DNA from: Emiliania huxleyi CCMP1516
Lineage: Eukaryota > Haptophyta > Isochrysidales > Noelaerhabdaceae
Direction of reading: 5' to 3'
NCBI RefSeq assembly: GCF_000372725.1
Contig: NW_005201014.1
Span: 220,029 to 284,028 of the forward strand
DNA length: 64,000 nucleotides
Of this stretch, positions 51,567 to 61,411 are shown one piece after another (position 1 is the stretch's first letter; the number at the start of each line of letters is the position of its first letter). The notes beneath the pieces are model-generated. The model was not told the origin of the DNA. It was given only the letters and a program-made list of their open reading frames with translations, and did no database searches. Made by a program: the position numbers and the translations under genes.

Positions 51567-52422
51567 GCTAGGGAGCCTGGCGATGGACGCCACCGCGACC
51601 CCTCGTGGCACCCCGGCGCGCGTGATAGCGCGTGATAACTCCAGGTTTCCAAGGAGTTTGCGTCCGTCCACTGTCTTCGTGGACTCTGTCCTCGTGAAGC
51701 CTGCACCCACACGGCCACGAGGCTTGTTTAGCCCGCCACATCGAAAGTGGAGCGAAAATTCAGCCTTGAGTTCTCAGCGCCCTCACGGCCCGCCGATGGC
51801 AGACCCGACTCCCTCCATCCGTGTGGCGCCGCCCGATGGTACCGGGGTCCCCATTCCGGAGCAATTCTTCCTAGGGTTAGCGCCGAAAAAGCCCTTAGCT
51901 CCGGCTATGGTCCCGATGCCGGTGTGCCGTGTTGTACGATTCTGTCTTTTTTGTGTCTGACCTTCCCCCCTTGTTCATATGTGGGTGTCTCGGTCGTCGG
52001 TCGAATGGTGTTGCATGTTCTACGTTTCTTTTTACTATGGGGGAATGTGCTCTGGCCGACGCTACAAAGGGTATCCGGCCCAAGGAATCAAGACCGCATA
52101 TCTCGTTGACGTTGTCGCTCCTGGGTCCAAAACGTAGTACACATGTGCTATGCCATGTGTCGCCCCTAGGGGCCTCCGGCTCCGCCTACGGCTCTAGCCC
52201 GCCTCCCCCCCAGAGAGTGCCCCCGGCGGCGCGGAGCCAGCTGAAACCGGTCTCTACTCTCTGCGCTGGGGTTCCTTTTGGGGGGGGATTTCACCGTGAA
52301 CGGACGGAATTGGTACAAGAAAAGAAAGCCTGGCATCCCAGACCGCGAGACCTCTAAGCCAGTCCGCCTGCCCCCAGCCCCCACTCTTTTACCAGTGTCC
52401 CGTGTCCGGCGTGGACGCCTCT
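51567..52422. other. Intergenic, no gene seen
   Basis: No recognised domain. Short frames only, with some C- and G-runs at 52200-52285. Confidence 0.5.
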
Positions 52423-54966
52423 CTAATCCTCATCGATTATCACCCATCCTCCTCCGTCCTGCCCCGCCTCACCGGCGGCGGCGGCCTCGGCGGGCTGGAC
52501 GGCCTCCTCCGCCTGCTCGCCCGCCTCGCCCGGCCCGGCCTCCTCCTCCTCGCCTGGCTCGACGGCCTGCTGCTGTCCGCCAGACGTGACGGTGATGGAG
52601 AGGCCCTGCGCCGACGCGCCGACGACGGCCGACAGCGCGTCCTCCGCCGCCGCCCCCTCGCCCTCCGCCGCCCCCCCGCCCTTGAGCAGGAAGCGGCCGC
52701 GCCTCGCGTCGTACGACCCGAAGAGCGAAGCGGTGAGCGGGTGCTGCAGCGGCTCCGGCGGCGTGTCGAGCAGCAGCAGCTCCTGCGGCACATATCCGAT
52801 CCCGTCGCCGGGCCTGTGCGGGGGGTGGGGTGGGGTGGGGTGGGGTGGGGTGGGGTGGGGTGGGGTGGGGTGGGGGTGGTGGTGGGGTGGGTGGGTGGGG
52901 GGGGGGGACTTGTCGGGCGAGGTGAGGGCTGCGGTGAGCGGCTGGTGGGAGGGCGCGTGCTGGTGCGAAGCGCGTGCGAAGGCGCGTGCGAGGGGCGGTG
53001 GGAGGGCGGGAGAGCGGCGGTGCGGTCGGCGCCGGTCACGCGTGTCTGCGAGGACGTGGTAGAAGGGCTGCGTCCTCCCGTGCTTGAGCTGGCCCACGTG
53101 CATCGCACTCACCCACGCCTCCGATTGGCGGCACTCGCGGTCCACCCCGACGATGACGCCGCGGTAGTTTTGCCGCCGGTGGAGGAAGCACTGCCCCACG
53201 CCTGCAAATGAAAGGAGGCGGCCGCGCGTGAGGAGGACGCCGCGCGGAGCCGGCGAGCGACGCACTGCCCCGCGCCGTACGCGACGTCGTTCGGCGAGGC
53301 GGCGGCGAGGACGCCGGCGGCCGCGGCGGCGACGGCAGAGAGCGGAGAAAGTGCCGCGCCTGCCGCGCCTGCCGCGCCGGCGCTCTGCAGTGCCGCCTGC
53401 GCGCGAATCATCGAGTACTGTGCCTCGGCTGAATGGCTGCTAGATCGCTGTAGCTCAACGCATCTCGGCTGCATCTCGGCCGCATCTCGGCTGCATCTCG
53501 GCCGCATCTCGGCCGCATCTCGGCTGGATCGCGCCTGCGCGCTGTCAATCGCCGCCTCGCCCGCCGCAGTGGGCGGCGGCTTGTCGCGCTTCGGCGCAGC
53601 GGGCAGCGGGGTTCCGTCCTCGCCTGTCGGGGAAGGTTCCGAGAACGTTCGTGGGCAGGGGCGTGGCAGTCGCCGCACGCCGTCCTCGCAAGCGGCTCTA
53701 CCTCGCGACGAACCGCGACGAACCGCGGCGCATCTCGGCGCATCTCGGCGCATCTCGGCGCATCTCGGCGCATCTCGGCGCATCTCGGCGCATCTCGGCT
53801 GGCCCTCGCGACGAACCGCGACCGAACCGCGACGAACCGCGGCGCATCTCGGCGCATCTCGGCGCATCTCGGCGCATCTCGGCGCATCTCGGCTGGCCCT
53901 CGCCGAGCGGCTCGCACTTGACGGGCAGCGAGGTCTCTTTCGCCCGCTCCGCCTCGAATGCCGGGTGGCGGCAGAGGCGGTCGGTGCGGACGTGAAAGAC
54001 ATACGCGCATGTCGAGACCTCCTCGATGAGAGAGATCTGCAGCCCCTCGCCGGGACCGCACGAGAGGCGCACCTGCAGGAGGGAGAGACGAAATCAGAGA
54101 CGAAATCAGAGACGGCGCAGAGACGGCGAAGAGACGGCTCAGAGACGGGACTGCACACCTCGACCTCGCGCGGCTTTCCCGTCTTGTCGCAGAGCGTGCC
54201 GTTGCCGTACCGCATCTTGAAGTACGCGCGCTTGTTCGCCGTCTCGGACACAATCTCGCCGCGCAGCTCCGCCCGCAGCGTCTCCGCAACGCTCGGCTCC
54301 GCGCCGCCCTCCGCTGGCGCCTCGGGCTGCGGCTTCTTCCAGTACGTCCCGAGGATGTACTCCTGCGGGCGAAGGGCGGCGGCGGCCATCGGAGCTGGCG
54401 AGGGCGGCGGCAGCGAAGGTGGAGGCGGCGAGGGACGTGGCGGCAAGGGCGCGGGTGGGAACGAGGGCGGCGGCGGCGAGGGAGGCGGCGGCGGGCGCGA
54501 CGGCTCAAGCCTGTGTGATCTGCCCCGGCCCTGTAGGGGTCGGCTTGCCGTCGGCGCCCTTGACCATGGCCTGCTTCTCCTGGTGGTACTGGCGGATGCG
54601 GCGCGACAGGCACACCTCGTACGTCCACCACCCCTCCGGCTTGAGGTAGCACTGCCCCACCAGCGGGCCGAGGAACTCGTCGACTGGCTGCGCCGGCGGC
54701 GCCGCGCCGGCGTCCGGCTTGCTCTCGTTGCTGGGCGGCTGCGGAAGGTGGCAGCGGTACTTCTTGCCGCCCTTCTTGGTCATCACCACGGTCCGCAGCC
54801 CGGCCGGCTCGGCGCCCTTTGGGTAGATGGCGCCCGTCATGAGCTGCACCGAATAGGCGGCACTCCGGTCCGTCGTGGAGATGGGCCGGCCGGCGGCCGG
54901 GAGGAGGGCAGCCGCCGCGAGAGCCGCGAGGAGCGGGCGGGCCGCGGCGGGACGAGGCGCGACCAT
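52423..54966 (-). CDS. OS-9-like MRH lectin fused to a YccV/HspQ-like domain, six exons
   Basis: Model: 54966-54511, 54362-54159, 54072-53904, 53623-53276, 53201-53042, 52813-52423 (575 aa; phases agree throughout). A signal-like start (MVAPRPAAARPLLAALAAAA) is followed by an MRH lectin domain of the OS-9/XTP3-B type: LVGQCYLKPEGWWTYEVCLS-RRIRQYHQE, TQEYILGTYW, KRAYFKMRYGNGTLCDKTGK-PREVEVRLSCGPGEGLQISL, EEVSTCAYVFHVRTDRLC. These bind trimmed N-glycans in ER-associated degradation. An Ala-rich linker with no stop leads to a YccV-like domain: VGQCFLHRRQNYRGVIVGVD-RECRQSEAWVSAMHVGQLKH, TQPFYHVLADT, GIGYVPQELLLL. The end is acidic. Donors: GC, GT, GC, GC, GC. Intron 3 holds minisatellites, and intron 5 a GGGGT array. 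Part of exon 4 (RDAAEMRPRC units) may be an unrecognised in-frame intron. Confidence 0.8.
53460..53900. repeat. Intronic minisatellites with GCATCTCGG core
   Basis: 53460-53528: GGCTGCATCTC / GGCCGCATCTC units. 53730-53800 and 53842-53893: GGCGCATCTC (10 bp) repeated about seven and five times, separated by CGACGAACCGCGACCGAACC-type sequence. The pair plus spacer itself forms a longer duplicated unit. Confidence 0.9.
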
Positions 54967-56323
54967 GTCGATGCAAGTCTCCCCGGCGCGTTTTGTGCAA
55001 AATAAAAACACGCGAACAAGTGCTCCAAGTCCCGCCGTGTTGTCTAAACTATTGTTTTCTTCAAGTAAGCGGGTCACTGATCCTCCATCCACCAGATCCG
55101 ACTTTCGACAGCGCACGGAGTCTCCGACAGCCATCCCACTGCTGCGAGCCATCCGGCTCAGCGAGCGGCCCACTCCTTGATTGTACAGCCAATGGTCATA
55201 GTAGTTATCCCCTTGCACGCTGCTGAAGAAGCCAGTGGTCCGCCAATAGTCAGAAAATCTCGCAGCGCCTCATCGACGGCCTTGAGCAGCGCCAGGGCCG
55301 TAAAGCCAAGGTCGTCGAGCTGACCCTGAATAAAAAATGCGCTCGTGCCGGTGATGGCGTGTGAGAGTGCGTGTCGTGTTCATGTCTGGTGTTCATTATA
55401 GCTCCGAGTAGAGGGGGCGGTCTGCTGCTAGGGGAAACGTCGGTAAGCACACACGACACGAGACTATACCTAAGGTGCTTACCGAGGCCCTGGAGAAGAC
55501 AGGTAGCTCGCTCTGTCGCTCTGTGCGCCGTCAAGAATGTGTCCCCGTGTTTGGAGAGGACCTCCAATGAGGACCTCACATCGTTCTGGTGAGGACCTCG
55601 CTCCCCCTTCAGGACCTCTCTCCATTCAAAGTTACGGACTCCGCCTTGCTGCCTCGTCTATCGCACTGTCTCGCGACGTGCCGCTCGAGATGTGTAGGAG
55701 AGCAGGGCACAGTACCGTCCTTACTCTGATCGGAGTTATTGCTCATCAGCAGTCTCACGGGAGAGGTCCTCACGGGAGAGGTCCTCACGGGAGGTCCTCA
55801 CACACGGGGACAACAAAGGCAGTCCTGATCAAACTCGATGGATAAAAGCTCGGTGGCCTCGTACAAGCGCAGCTAGTGCGACCTCTTGAGCGGTAGAGCG
55901 GCAACCGACGACTGTGCTCGTCTTGACTGCTCGTCTGGGTGGGAAGGCTGGGCCTGCCTGGCTGGTGCGGAATCTCAACACTGTTTGTCAATTGAATCAG
56001 TAAGAAGGGGCGATTTATGTGCACGAGGCGACGGCTACCGAGAGAACCGAACAACAAATCTAAAACCCACTAGAAGCGGTTTCTTTTGTCCTTGCTCCTC
56101 AAGGCCGCGTGGACAGCCGGGTGATGCGAGCAAAGCTGCCCGTGCGCCAGGAAACAAAGAAAAACACAAGCCCTCATCGAGTGAGTACGCACTATACACC
56201 CACACGACCATATGGAAACAGTGAATCAATAAGTAGGGATCAAAGCGTCATTTGTCAAGTCATCGGTCGCAGTGTCGTTTGCGGCCCGAAGTGCAGTGTC
56301 CGTGTCATCCGTGTCACCAGTGA
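54967..56323. other. Intergenic with a short tandem repeat
   Basis: No convincing gene. 55756-55800 has three units of CACGGGAGAGGTCCT, and GAGGACCTC words recur from 55550 to 55610. Some unrelated short frames only. Confidence 0.5.
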
Positions 56324-56770
56324 ATGTCGACACAGCACGTCACCGTCGAGCTCAACATCCATGACGTCCGCATCCGCTGTGGCGCAGCGGGCGTGATTGA
56401 CGAGCTCATTGCGTTGGATACCCACACTGACGACACACAGTCCGTCTTTGGCTACATCATGACGTCCGAGCAAGTCAATCGCGTGACCGCTATGGTGCAA
56501 GAGCTGGAGAGACGCGGTGTCAAACGCACCGCGGACGGCTCCTTTCCTGCGGAAGATCGCAAGCTCTGGACACGTTGTCGGGACGGGCGTTGCCTGCTTG
56601 CAAGCGCATCTGCGTGGAGGGAGGTGACGACAATCGCCAAGGAAGGCATCACCAGCCTTGAACATGTCATGGACGCGCTTGGTGAGGCTGGGTTCGAGTT
56701 GGTGTCATCGCACGCACGTGTCACCTATGGTGTCGACACCGAGAAGTACATCTTTCGTCGCGCAGCATGA
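56324..56770 (+). CDS. Hypothetical 148-aa protein
   Basis: Clean ATG-to-stop frame with mixed composition and codon use like a real gene: MSTQHVTVELNIHDVRIRCG, AAGVIDELIALDTHTDDTQS, VTAMVQELERRGVKRTADGS, VMDALGEAGFELVSSHARVT and a basic end. No signal peptide, membrane segment or known motif. Two alpha/beta segments are likely. Single exon; family not recognised. Confidence 0.55.
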   Translation: MSTQHVTVELNIHDVRIRCGAAGVIDELIALDTHTDDTQSVFGYIMTSEQVNRVTAMVQELERRGVKRTADGSFPAEDRKLWTRCRDGRCLLASASAWREVTTIAKEGITSLEHVMDALGEAGFELVSSHARVTYGVDTEKYIFRRAA

Positions 56771-57423
56771 TAACGCTGGGCCGTGGAGCGCGCCTCGAAA
56801 GTGGGCGGTACGCCAGTTCAATTTCTCGGCGCACGTCTCTGCCCAATCCAGGCGTGGGAAAACACGTCTGGGTGCTTCTCGCTTGCGAACGCGGCAAGCT
56901 GGAAGGCAGTCGGCCCGCGCGGTGGACGCGACCCCCCCACGAGCACGACTGCCTCTTGATGCCTAAAAGCTAAATTTCTAAGATGTAAGAATAAATAAAT
57001 AAATTAAAGGGACACCTCTACTAGGAGATGGGTAAAAAGGAACAGGTCCCCGCCCTTGCGATCTTTGTGCAGGGTTCTTTGTGGGTGTGGTCGGCGACTA
57101 GCCGGGGTCGTCCTCCCGATGGGGGACTAGCACACTAGCCGTCTTCCACATGGTCCCTCGGGTCCCTGCTGCTCCTAATCTCTTCGTACATCCTCCTGCT
57201 GATCTCCGCAACGTCCTGCTCCCTCCCTCGTCTCGCCCTGCGCGACTGCTCCGCCTCACCGTCGTCTGCCCTGCGTCGTCTGGCGACGGGTCCTCCATAG
57301 TCGGTTAAAAGATGTAAGAAAGGGTGCGTGGTCTCTTTATTTATTTTATCAAGCTCGAAATTTGGCGTAGGGACCTGGCTCGCGGCAGCGAGGTGGCATG
57401 CACACGGCTACACGCTAATAGGG
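56771..57423. other. Intergenic, no gene seen
   Basis: AT-richer patch at 56970-57010 (ATAAATAAATAAATTAAAG), possibly the 3' end of the preceding transcript. The rest is unremarkable. Confidence 0.5.
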
Positions 57424-58942
57424 TCATGCGGGCAAGACTTGGCCAAAAGTGAGGAGAGGGTTGTCGTTGTCGCCAGGAGGGCCTTCCTCGATGCCCTGCC
57501 CCAGCGCGGCGAGGCATCCCACATTGTCGGCTCCAAAGGAATAAAAAGTGTCATCTTGGCATGCGATGGTGAAGAGGCCGATCTCGCTGCACGCGGCGGC
57601 TCGCGCTCGATTCACTCCATCAAGCTTGAGAGGCTCACATATGATCTCTCCGAGCCCAACATACAGGTCGAGCCGAGCGTCGAGGAAGGGAAGGCTGGGA
57701 GCTGACTCTGAACCATAACCAGGCCAGTATCGAACAAAGTACGCGTCGCCCGTCTCCGAGAGCAGAATTTCTCCACTCGGAGGACAACTCGATATGGCAC
57801 AGATGCCAGGCAAATCGATCTTAGCAAGGAAGGGCGTAACTGCGTCTGGCCGTTGCAAATCCTGAAAGCTCGTTCCGCGCTCACGATGCACAACTCTGAA
57901 CGCTTCTCCACTTGTCGCCAGAAAGAGAGCCGCTCACAGCACAGACCGAGACACCAGGTGGTAGCCCCTTTATCGGTGCAGGCAAATGTTGTACGCCCGC
58001 CGAAGCTGAAATCCCAGGCAGCTCCCGATTCTCGGGCAGGCCCCACACGAAACAAGCGCCGCTCGTAGTCCACGCCGCGGCCGTGCAAGGGGCCATAGCC
58101 GCGCCGACGATTCTGTGCTCGTCCAACGCTGACACGCGCTGTGGGACCGAGACAAAGCGAAAGGGGTCCGCGTCAACATAGCCTGGTGCCTGCTGAACAG
58201 CCTGCTCGGAGAGCCCGAGCTGCCCAAACCCGGCATCTCCCCATGAATAGAGGACGCCATCGTTGGTCAAGGCGAGGCTGGTGCCCTCACACGCCGATAC
58301 CAGGGCTACATTGGAGAGGGCCTCCACCTTGCGCGGCTCAATGACCCAATCGCCGTCGACTTCACCCATTCCCAACCTGCCATGGCTGGGCTCGCCCCAG
58401 GCGTACACCTCGCCGTTTGCCGATACGGCCAGAGTGTGCGAGTGTGCGGCCGCGACGCAGCGGATGGACACTGCTCCGAGGTCGATTTGCCGAGGCAAGC
58501 CGAACTTTGCCTCCGACCCTTGACCCAAGATACAATAGGGTGGCTCCTCGTCTTCAGGGCCCCCGAGCGACTGCTGGCCCGACAAACGGAGCTGCCCATT
58601 GGATACAAAAACGCAGTGGTACCACGCAGCAGCGACCGCGCAGCGATGCCTTCCAAATCGTTGGCGACGCTCCTCCCACAAAAGAGCCTGGATCCCGAAA
58701 TTGCCTGCAGCACCTCCGGCCCGGTCTCGCAGTGCCATCAGCGTGAGTTGCGCGAACGTAGTGCTCACACACGAACAGCGAGCGAGATCCTCCGAGTGAG
58801 GCAGCGACGCAAGCAGCCGCGCGAGCAGATCATTCGGCAAAGACAGCAGAGTCATGTCGCCCGTGACCAGTGGCGTAGTAGTCATGTCGCGGGAGGTGGC
58901 GGTGCGCTCGCTCTCCGCTTTGGCCGTGTGGGTTGCGAGCAT
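57424..58942 (-). CDS. F-box/RCC1-repeat protein with a frameshift
   Basis: From the ATG at 58942. An F-box (LLSLPNDLLARLLASLPHSE-DLARCSCVSTTFAQLTL, residues about 32-70) is followed by an RCC1-type propeller: VAAAWYHCVFVSNGQLRLSG, IRCVAAAHSHTLAVSANGEV-YAWGEPSHGRLGMG, LVSACEGTSLALTNDGVLYS-WGDAGFGQLGLS, GACFVWGLPEN. At about 57921-57930 (CTCTCTTTCTGG) the frame is lost. One base more would give SLFLATSGEAFRVVHRERGT and the last blades, GEILLSETGDAYFVRYWPGYG and DDTFYSFGADNVGCLAALGQG, to the stop at 57424. This is an assembly error or a recent lesion, since both halves are otherwise intact. Likely an SCF substrate receptor by family. No introns seen. Confidence 0.8.
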
Positions 58943-59019
58943 GTGTGATTACCGGTACAGCCAGCAGGCAAGGTTCGGACTCTTTGGAGAGGTAAGGTAT
59001 GGTGCCGCCTTGAGACCAT

Positions 59020-59150
59020 ACCCCCCCGCCTGCTAGCAGACCTGCTGGGGGTATGGTAGGGCTAGTCTTGGGCGGTCAGGACCATACCCCCCCCCCCACC
59101 CCTTTGGGCCGTGATGGTCTGCAGATGGTACCATGCCATACCCCGCAAAA
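59020..59150 (+). promoter_or_regulatory. CCATACCCC-box block upstream of the COPI-associated gene
   Basis: Contains GACCATACCCCCCCGCC, GGGGGTATGG, GGACCATACCCCCC, GGTACCATGCCATACCCCGC then AAAAAAAG. It matches the block at 10084-10170 in order and spacing and lies about 100 bp before the start codon. Confidence 0.45.
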
Positions 59151-59252
59151 AAAGAATCTTAAAACGCAAACCTCTCCCACAGCACACTGGCACGACAAGG
59201 GCGAAATCCCACAAAACCGCACACTAAAGAAAACGCACCTGAATGTATATAT

Positions 59253-59870
59253 ATGTCCTGCCTCAACACGCTGCCGATCCGGCGCCTCGCCGGTGCGCTC
59301 CGCGCCGTCAACATCGCGAACTGCCTCCTGCTGATCACTGCGGCGGCGCTCGGCTTCGGAAGCCTCTTGGGCGAGGCGGCCGGGGTTCAGCTCCAGGCCA
59401 TGGCATCGACTGCGCTCGTCTCGGTCTACGTGCTGGGCTTTAGTGGGCTGCTGCTGTGCTACGAGCTGCGCCTGGGCGCCGAGCGTCTCTACGAGGAGTG
59501 CGGCTTCCTCTTCACCATGGGCGGCCGCTGCGCCTTTCTGCTGCTGACTGCGAACCTCGCCTGGGCGTGCGGGCCGTGGTGGCTGGTCGCCGCGCTCGTG
59601 ACCAACGGCAACGCGGCGCTGCACGCGTACTTGCTGATCTCCCACCCGGCCTACACCTCGGGCGGCCTCAAGTGGGACAGCGTGGACGAGGTTGCCGCCG
59701 GCGGCGGCACATCCGCGCCGCGAGATCCGGGCGCCCTCGCGCAGAGCGCTGCCGGCGCGCAGAGTGTCTCCGGGTGGGGGTTTGCGCCGGCGCTCGGCGC
59801 GGAAGGCGCGCCGAGTGCCGCCCCGGCGCCGGCGCCCACGCGCTACTACGAGGACGACGAGATTTTGTGA
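59253..59870 (+). CDS. COPI-associated membrane protein, four helices
   Basis: 205 aa, single exon, ATG right after TATATATA. Four hydrophobic helices: VNIANCLLLITAAALGFGSL, ALVSVYVLGFSGLLLCYELR, CAFLLLTANLAWACGPWWLV and AALVTNGNAALHAYLLISHP. The motifs YVLGFSGLLLCYE and ECGFLFTMGGRCAFLLL match the COPI-associated protein family (Golgi/ER vesicle membranes). The cytosolic tail is Ala/Pro/Gly-rich and ends YYEDDEIL, an acidic possible sorting signal. Confidence 0.78.
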   Translation: MSCLNTLPIRRLAGALRAVNIANCLLLITAAALGFGSLLGEAAGVQLQAMASTALVSVYVLGFSGLLLCYELRLGAERLYEECGFLFTMGGRCAFLLLTANLAWACGPWWLVAALVTNGNAALHAYLLISHPAYTSGGLKWDSVDEVAAGGGTSAPRDPGALAQSAAGAQSVSGWGFAPALGAEGAPSAAPAPAPTRYYEDDEIL

Positions 59871-60149
59871 CCGCGGGTTGTGGTCGAGGTTGTGGGGACG
59901 CCGCATGGCGCTGCACTTCAAACTCGAAACTGTTTGGGTATCCGCGTCTCGCCCGCGACGCGCACGTTGGACGTGCACGTGTGCGTGCGCGACGTAGCAA
60001 TAGTCATTTTAGTCATGCAGCAGTACCTTCGAAAACTCAATGCGGAATAGTGTGCTCTCACCGCCACCCACCCAAGCTGCAGAACATGTGCGGGCCAGCG
60101 GTAGCGCCTGACGCCTGTGTGACGCTCTCAAGGAGGAAGGAGTGAGCAG

Positions 60150-60775
60150 TGAGGCGCGGAGCGCCGTGCGCGGAGCGCGCCCCGAAGAAAATTTTGAGGG
60201 TTGTGGAGGGCTAGATGCGATTTCGATTAAGAGTTTGACTCACACGCTAGGAACCACTCGGCCCACCCACAGGCCCAATCTCAAGTGGCGGCGCTCCGCA
60301 CCTACCCAGTGGCGCGCTCCGCGCGTTCTTTCCAGCGGCGCGCTCCGCGCGTGCTCTGCGGCAGTGCTACTGCATCTTCCGCAGCTCCAGCAGGTATCAG
60401 CAGTGAGTTCACCGCCAGTTATCTGCGCCTCCGTTCGTCGCTCTCGTGCTTGATCGTCAGGCCGTGCTCTCACGTCCGCCGGAGCTACCTCGGCTATCGG
60501 CACCATTTTACAAGTTTGACCGCCGACATGTCGCGGTCCGGCTCAGTCAAGGCAATGTCGCTCGGCGCTCGCTGGCTCCGTGGATGCTTGTGCTGCTGAG
60601 CAATCCAGGCGCACTTTGGCACCCGGCGGCAACGACTTGCGGCGTCAGCATTCGAACGGTTGCGTTGATTTGCTCTTGCTCCCCGCGGTATCTAGCCGGC
60701 GCGCTCCGCGCGGGTGTCCAGCTAGCGCGCTCCGCGCGTATGTTCAGGTAGCACCAGCGCGCTCCGCGCGCACCA
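60150..60775. repeat. Scattered GCGCGCTCCGCGC motif
   Basis: The 13-mer GCGCGCTCCGCGC or its inverse occurs about eight times: near 60155, 60172, 60289 (partial), 60312, 60335, 60700, 60726 and 60757. Each can form a small hairpin, and inverse copies sit left of the forward ones. No gene is recognised in 59871-60980. Confidence 0.75.
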
Positions 60776-60982
60776 TATCTCAGTGCCTATGCTTATAGCC
60801 ACTAAAAGCTCGTTTCTGCAGCTTGGCCACCCACGTGGATCGTGGTTGGTGGAGCGAGGGATGCGGATGAGAGTGTTTGGGAGAGGACACCGTGCACGGT
60901 GTTTCTTGTTAGACGGCAAGTGAAAAGTTCACATGAAAGTTCACCGGCAAGGTACCCGGAATTGCATATTCTACATCTAGTG

Positions 60983-61290
60983 CGTGCCCAGTCCCGCCTA
61001 GTGTTGTTTGAGCAAGTTTGTTGTAAAATCAGAAGATCGGCCCGCGAGGTGGGGGTATGAGACCGATCCATCGCAGTTCTCTTCCTCCCCATCCAAGCGT
61101 TTGCGCTTCGGCGGTTTGTGCATTGTGGTGAGAGAGATTTTAGCAATGTTGTTGTTGTATGTAGTGGTGCACCTCCGAGAAATCATCGGAGGTTAGTCGC
61201 TCCTCATCGCAAATCCTGTCAGCAGAATCCTCCTACGGGAATGTACGTCAGAGCCACATACACTGAGAGAGAGAGAGAGTACACTGAGAG
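60983..61290 (+). repeat. Dispersed repeats A (tail) and C upstream of the HET/LRR gene
   Basis: CCCAGTCCCGCCTAGTGTTG, GTTGTAAAATCAG (family A), then CGCGAGGTGGGGGTATGAGA and CTCCTCATCGCAAATCCTGT, GGAATGTACGTCAGAGCCAC and a (GA)n end (family C). The order is the same as near 45.2 kb. Confidence 0.8.
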
Positions 61291-61411
61291 AGAGAAGACC
61301 GAGGTCACAACTGAAAATTCTCAGCGTGACACAATCCCGAGCACTGGGGCGGCGCCCCTCCGCCGCCGCCTGCCGGCCAGCGCCCCGCCCTCCGACCGTG
61401 GCCGCTCGAAC

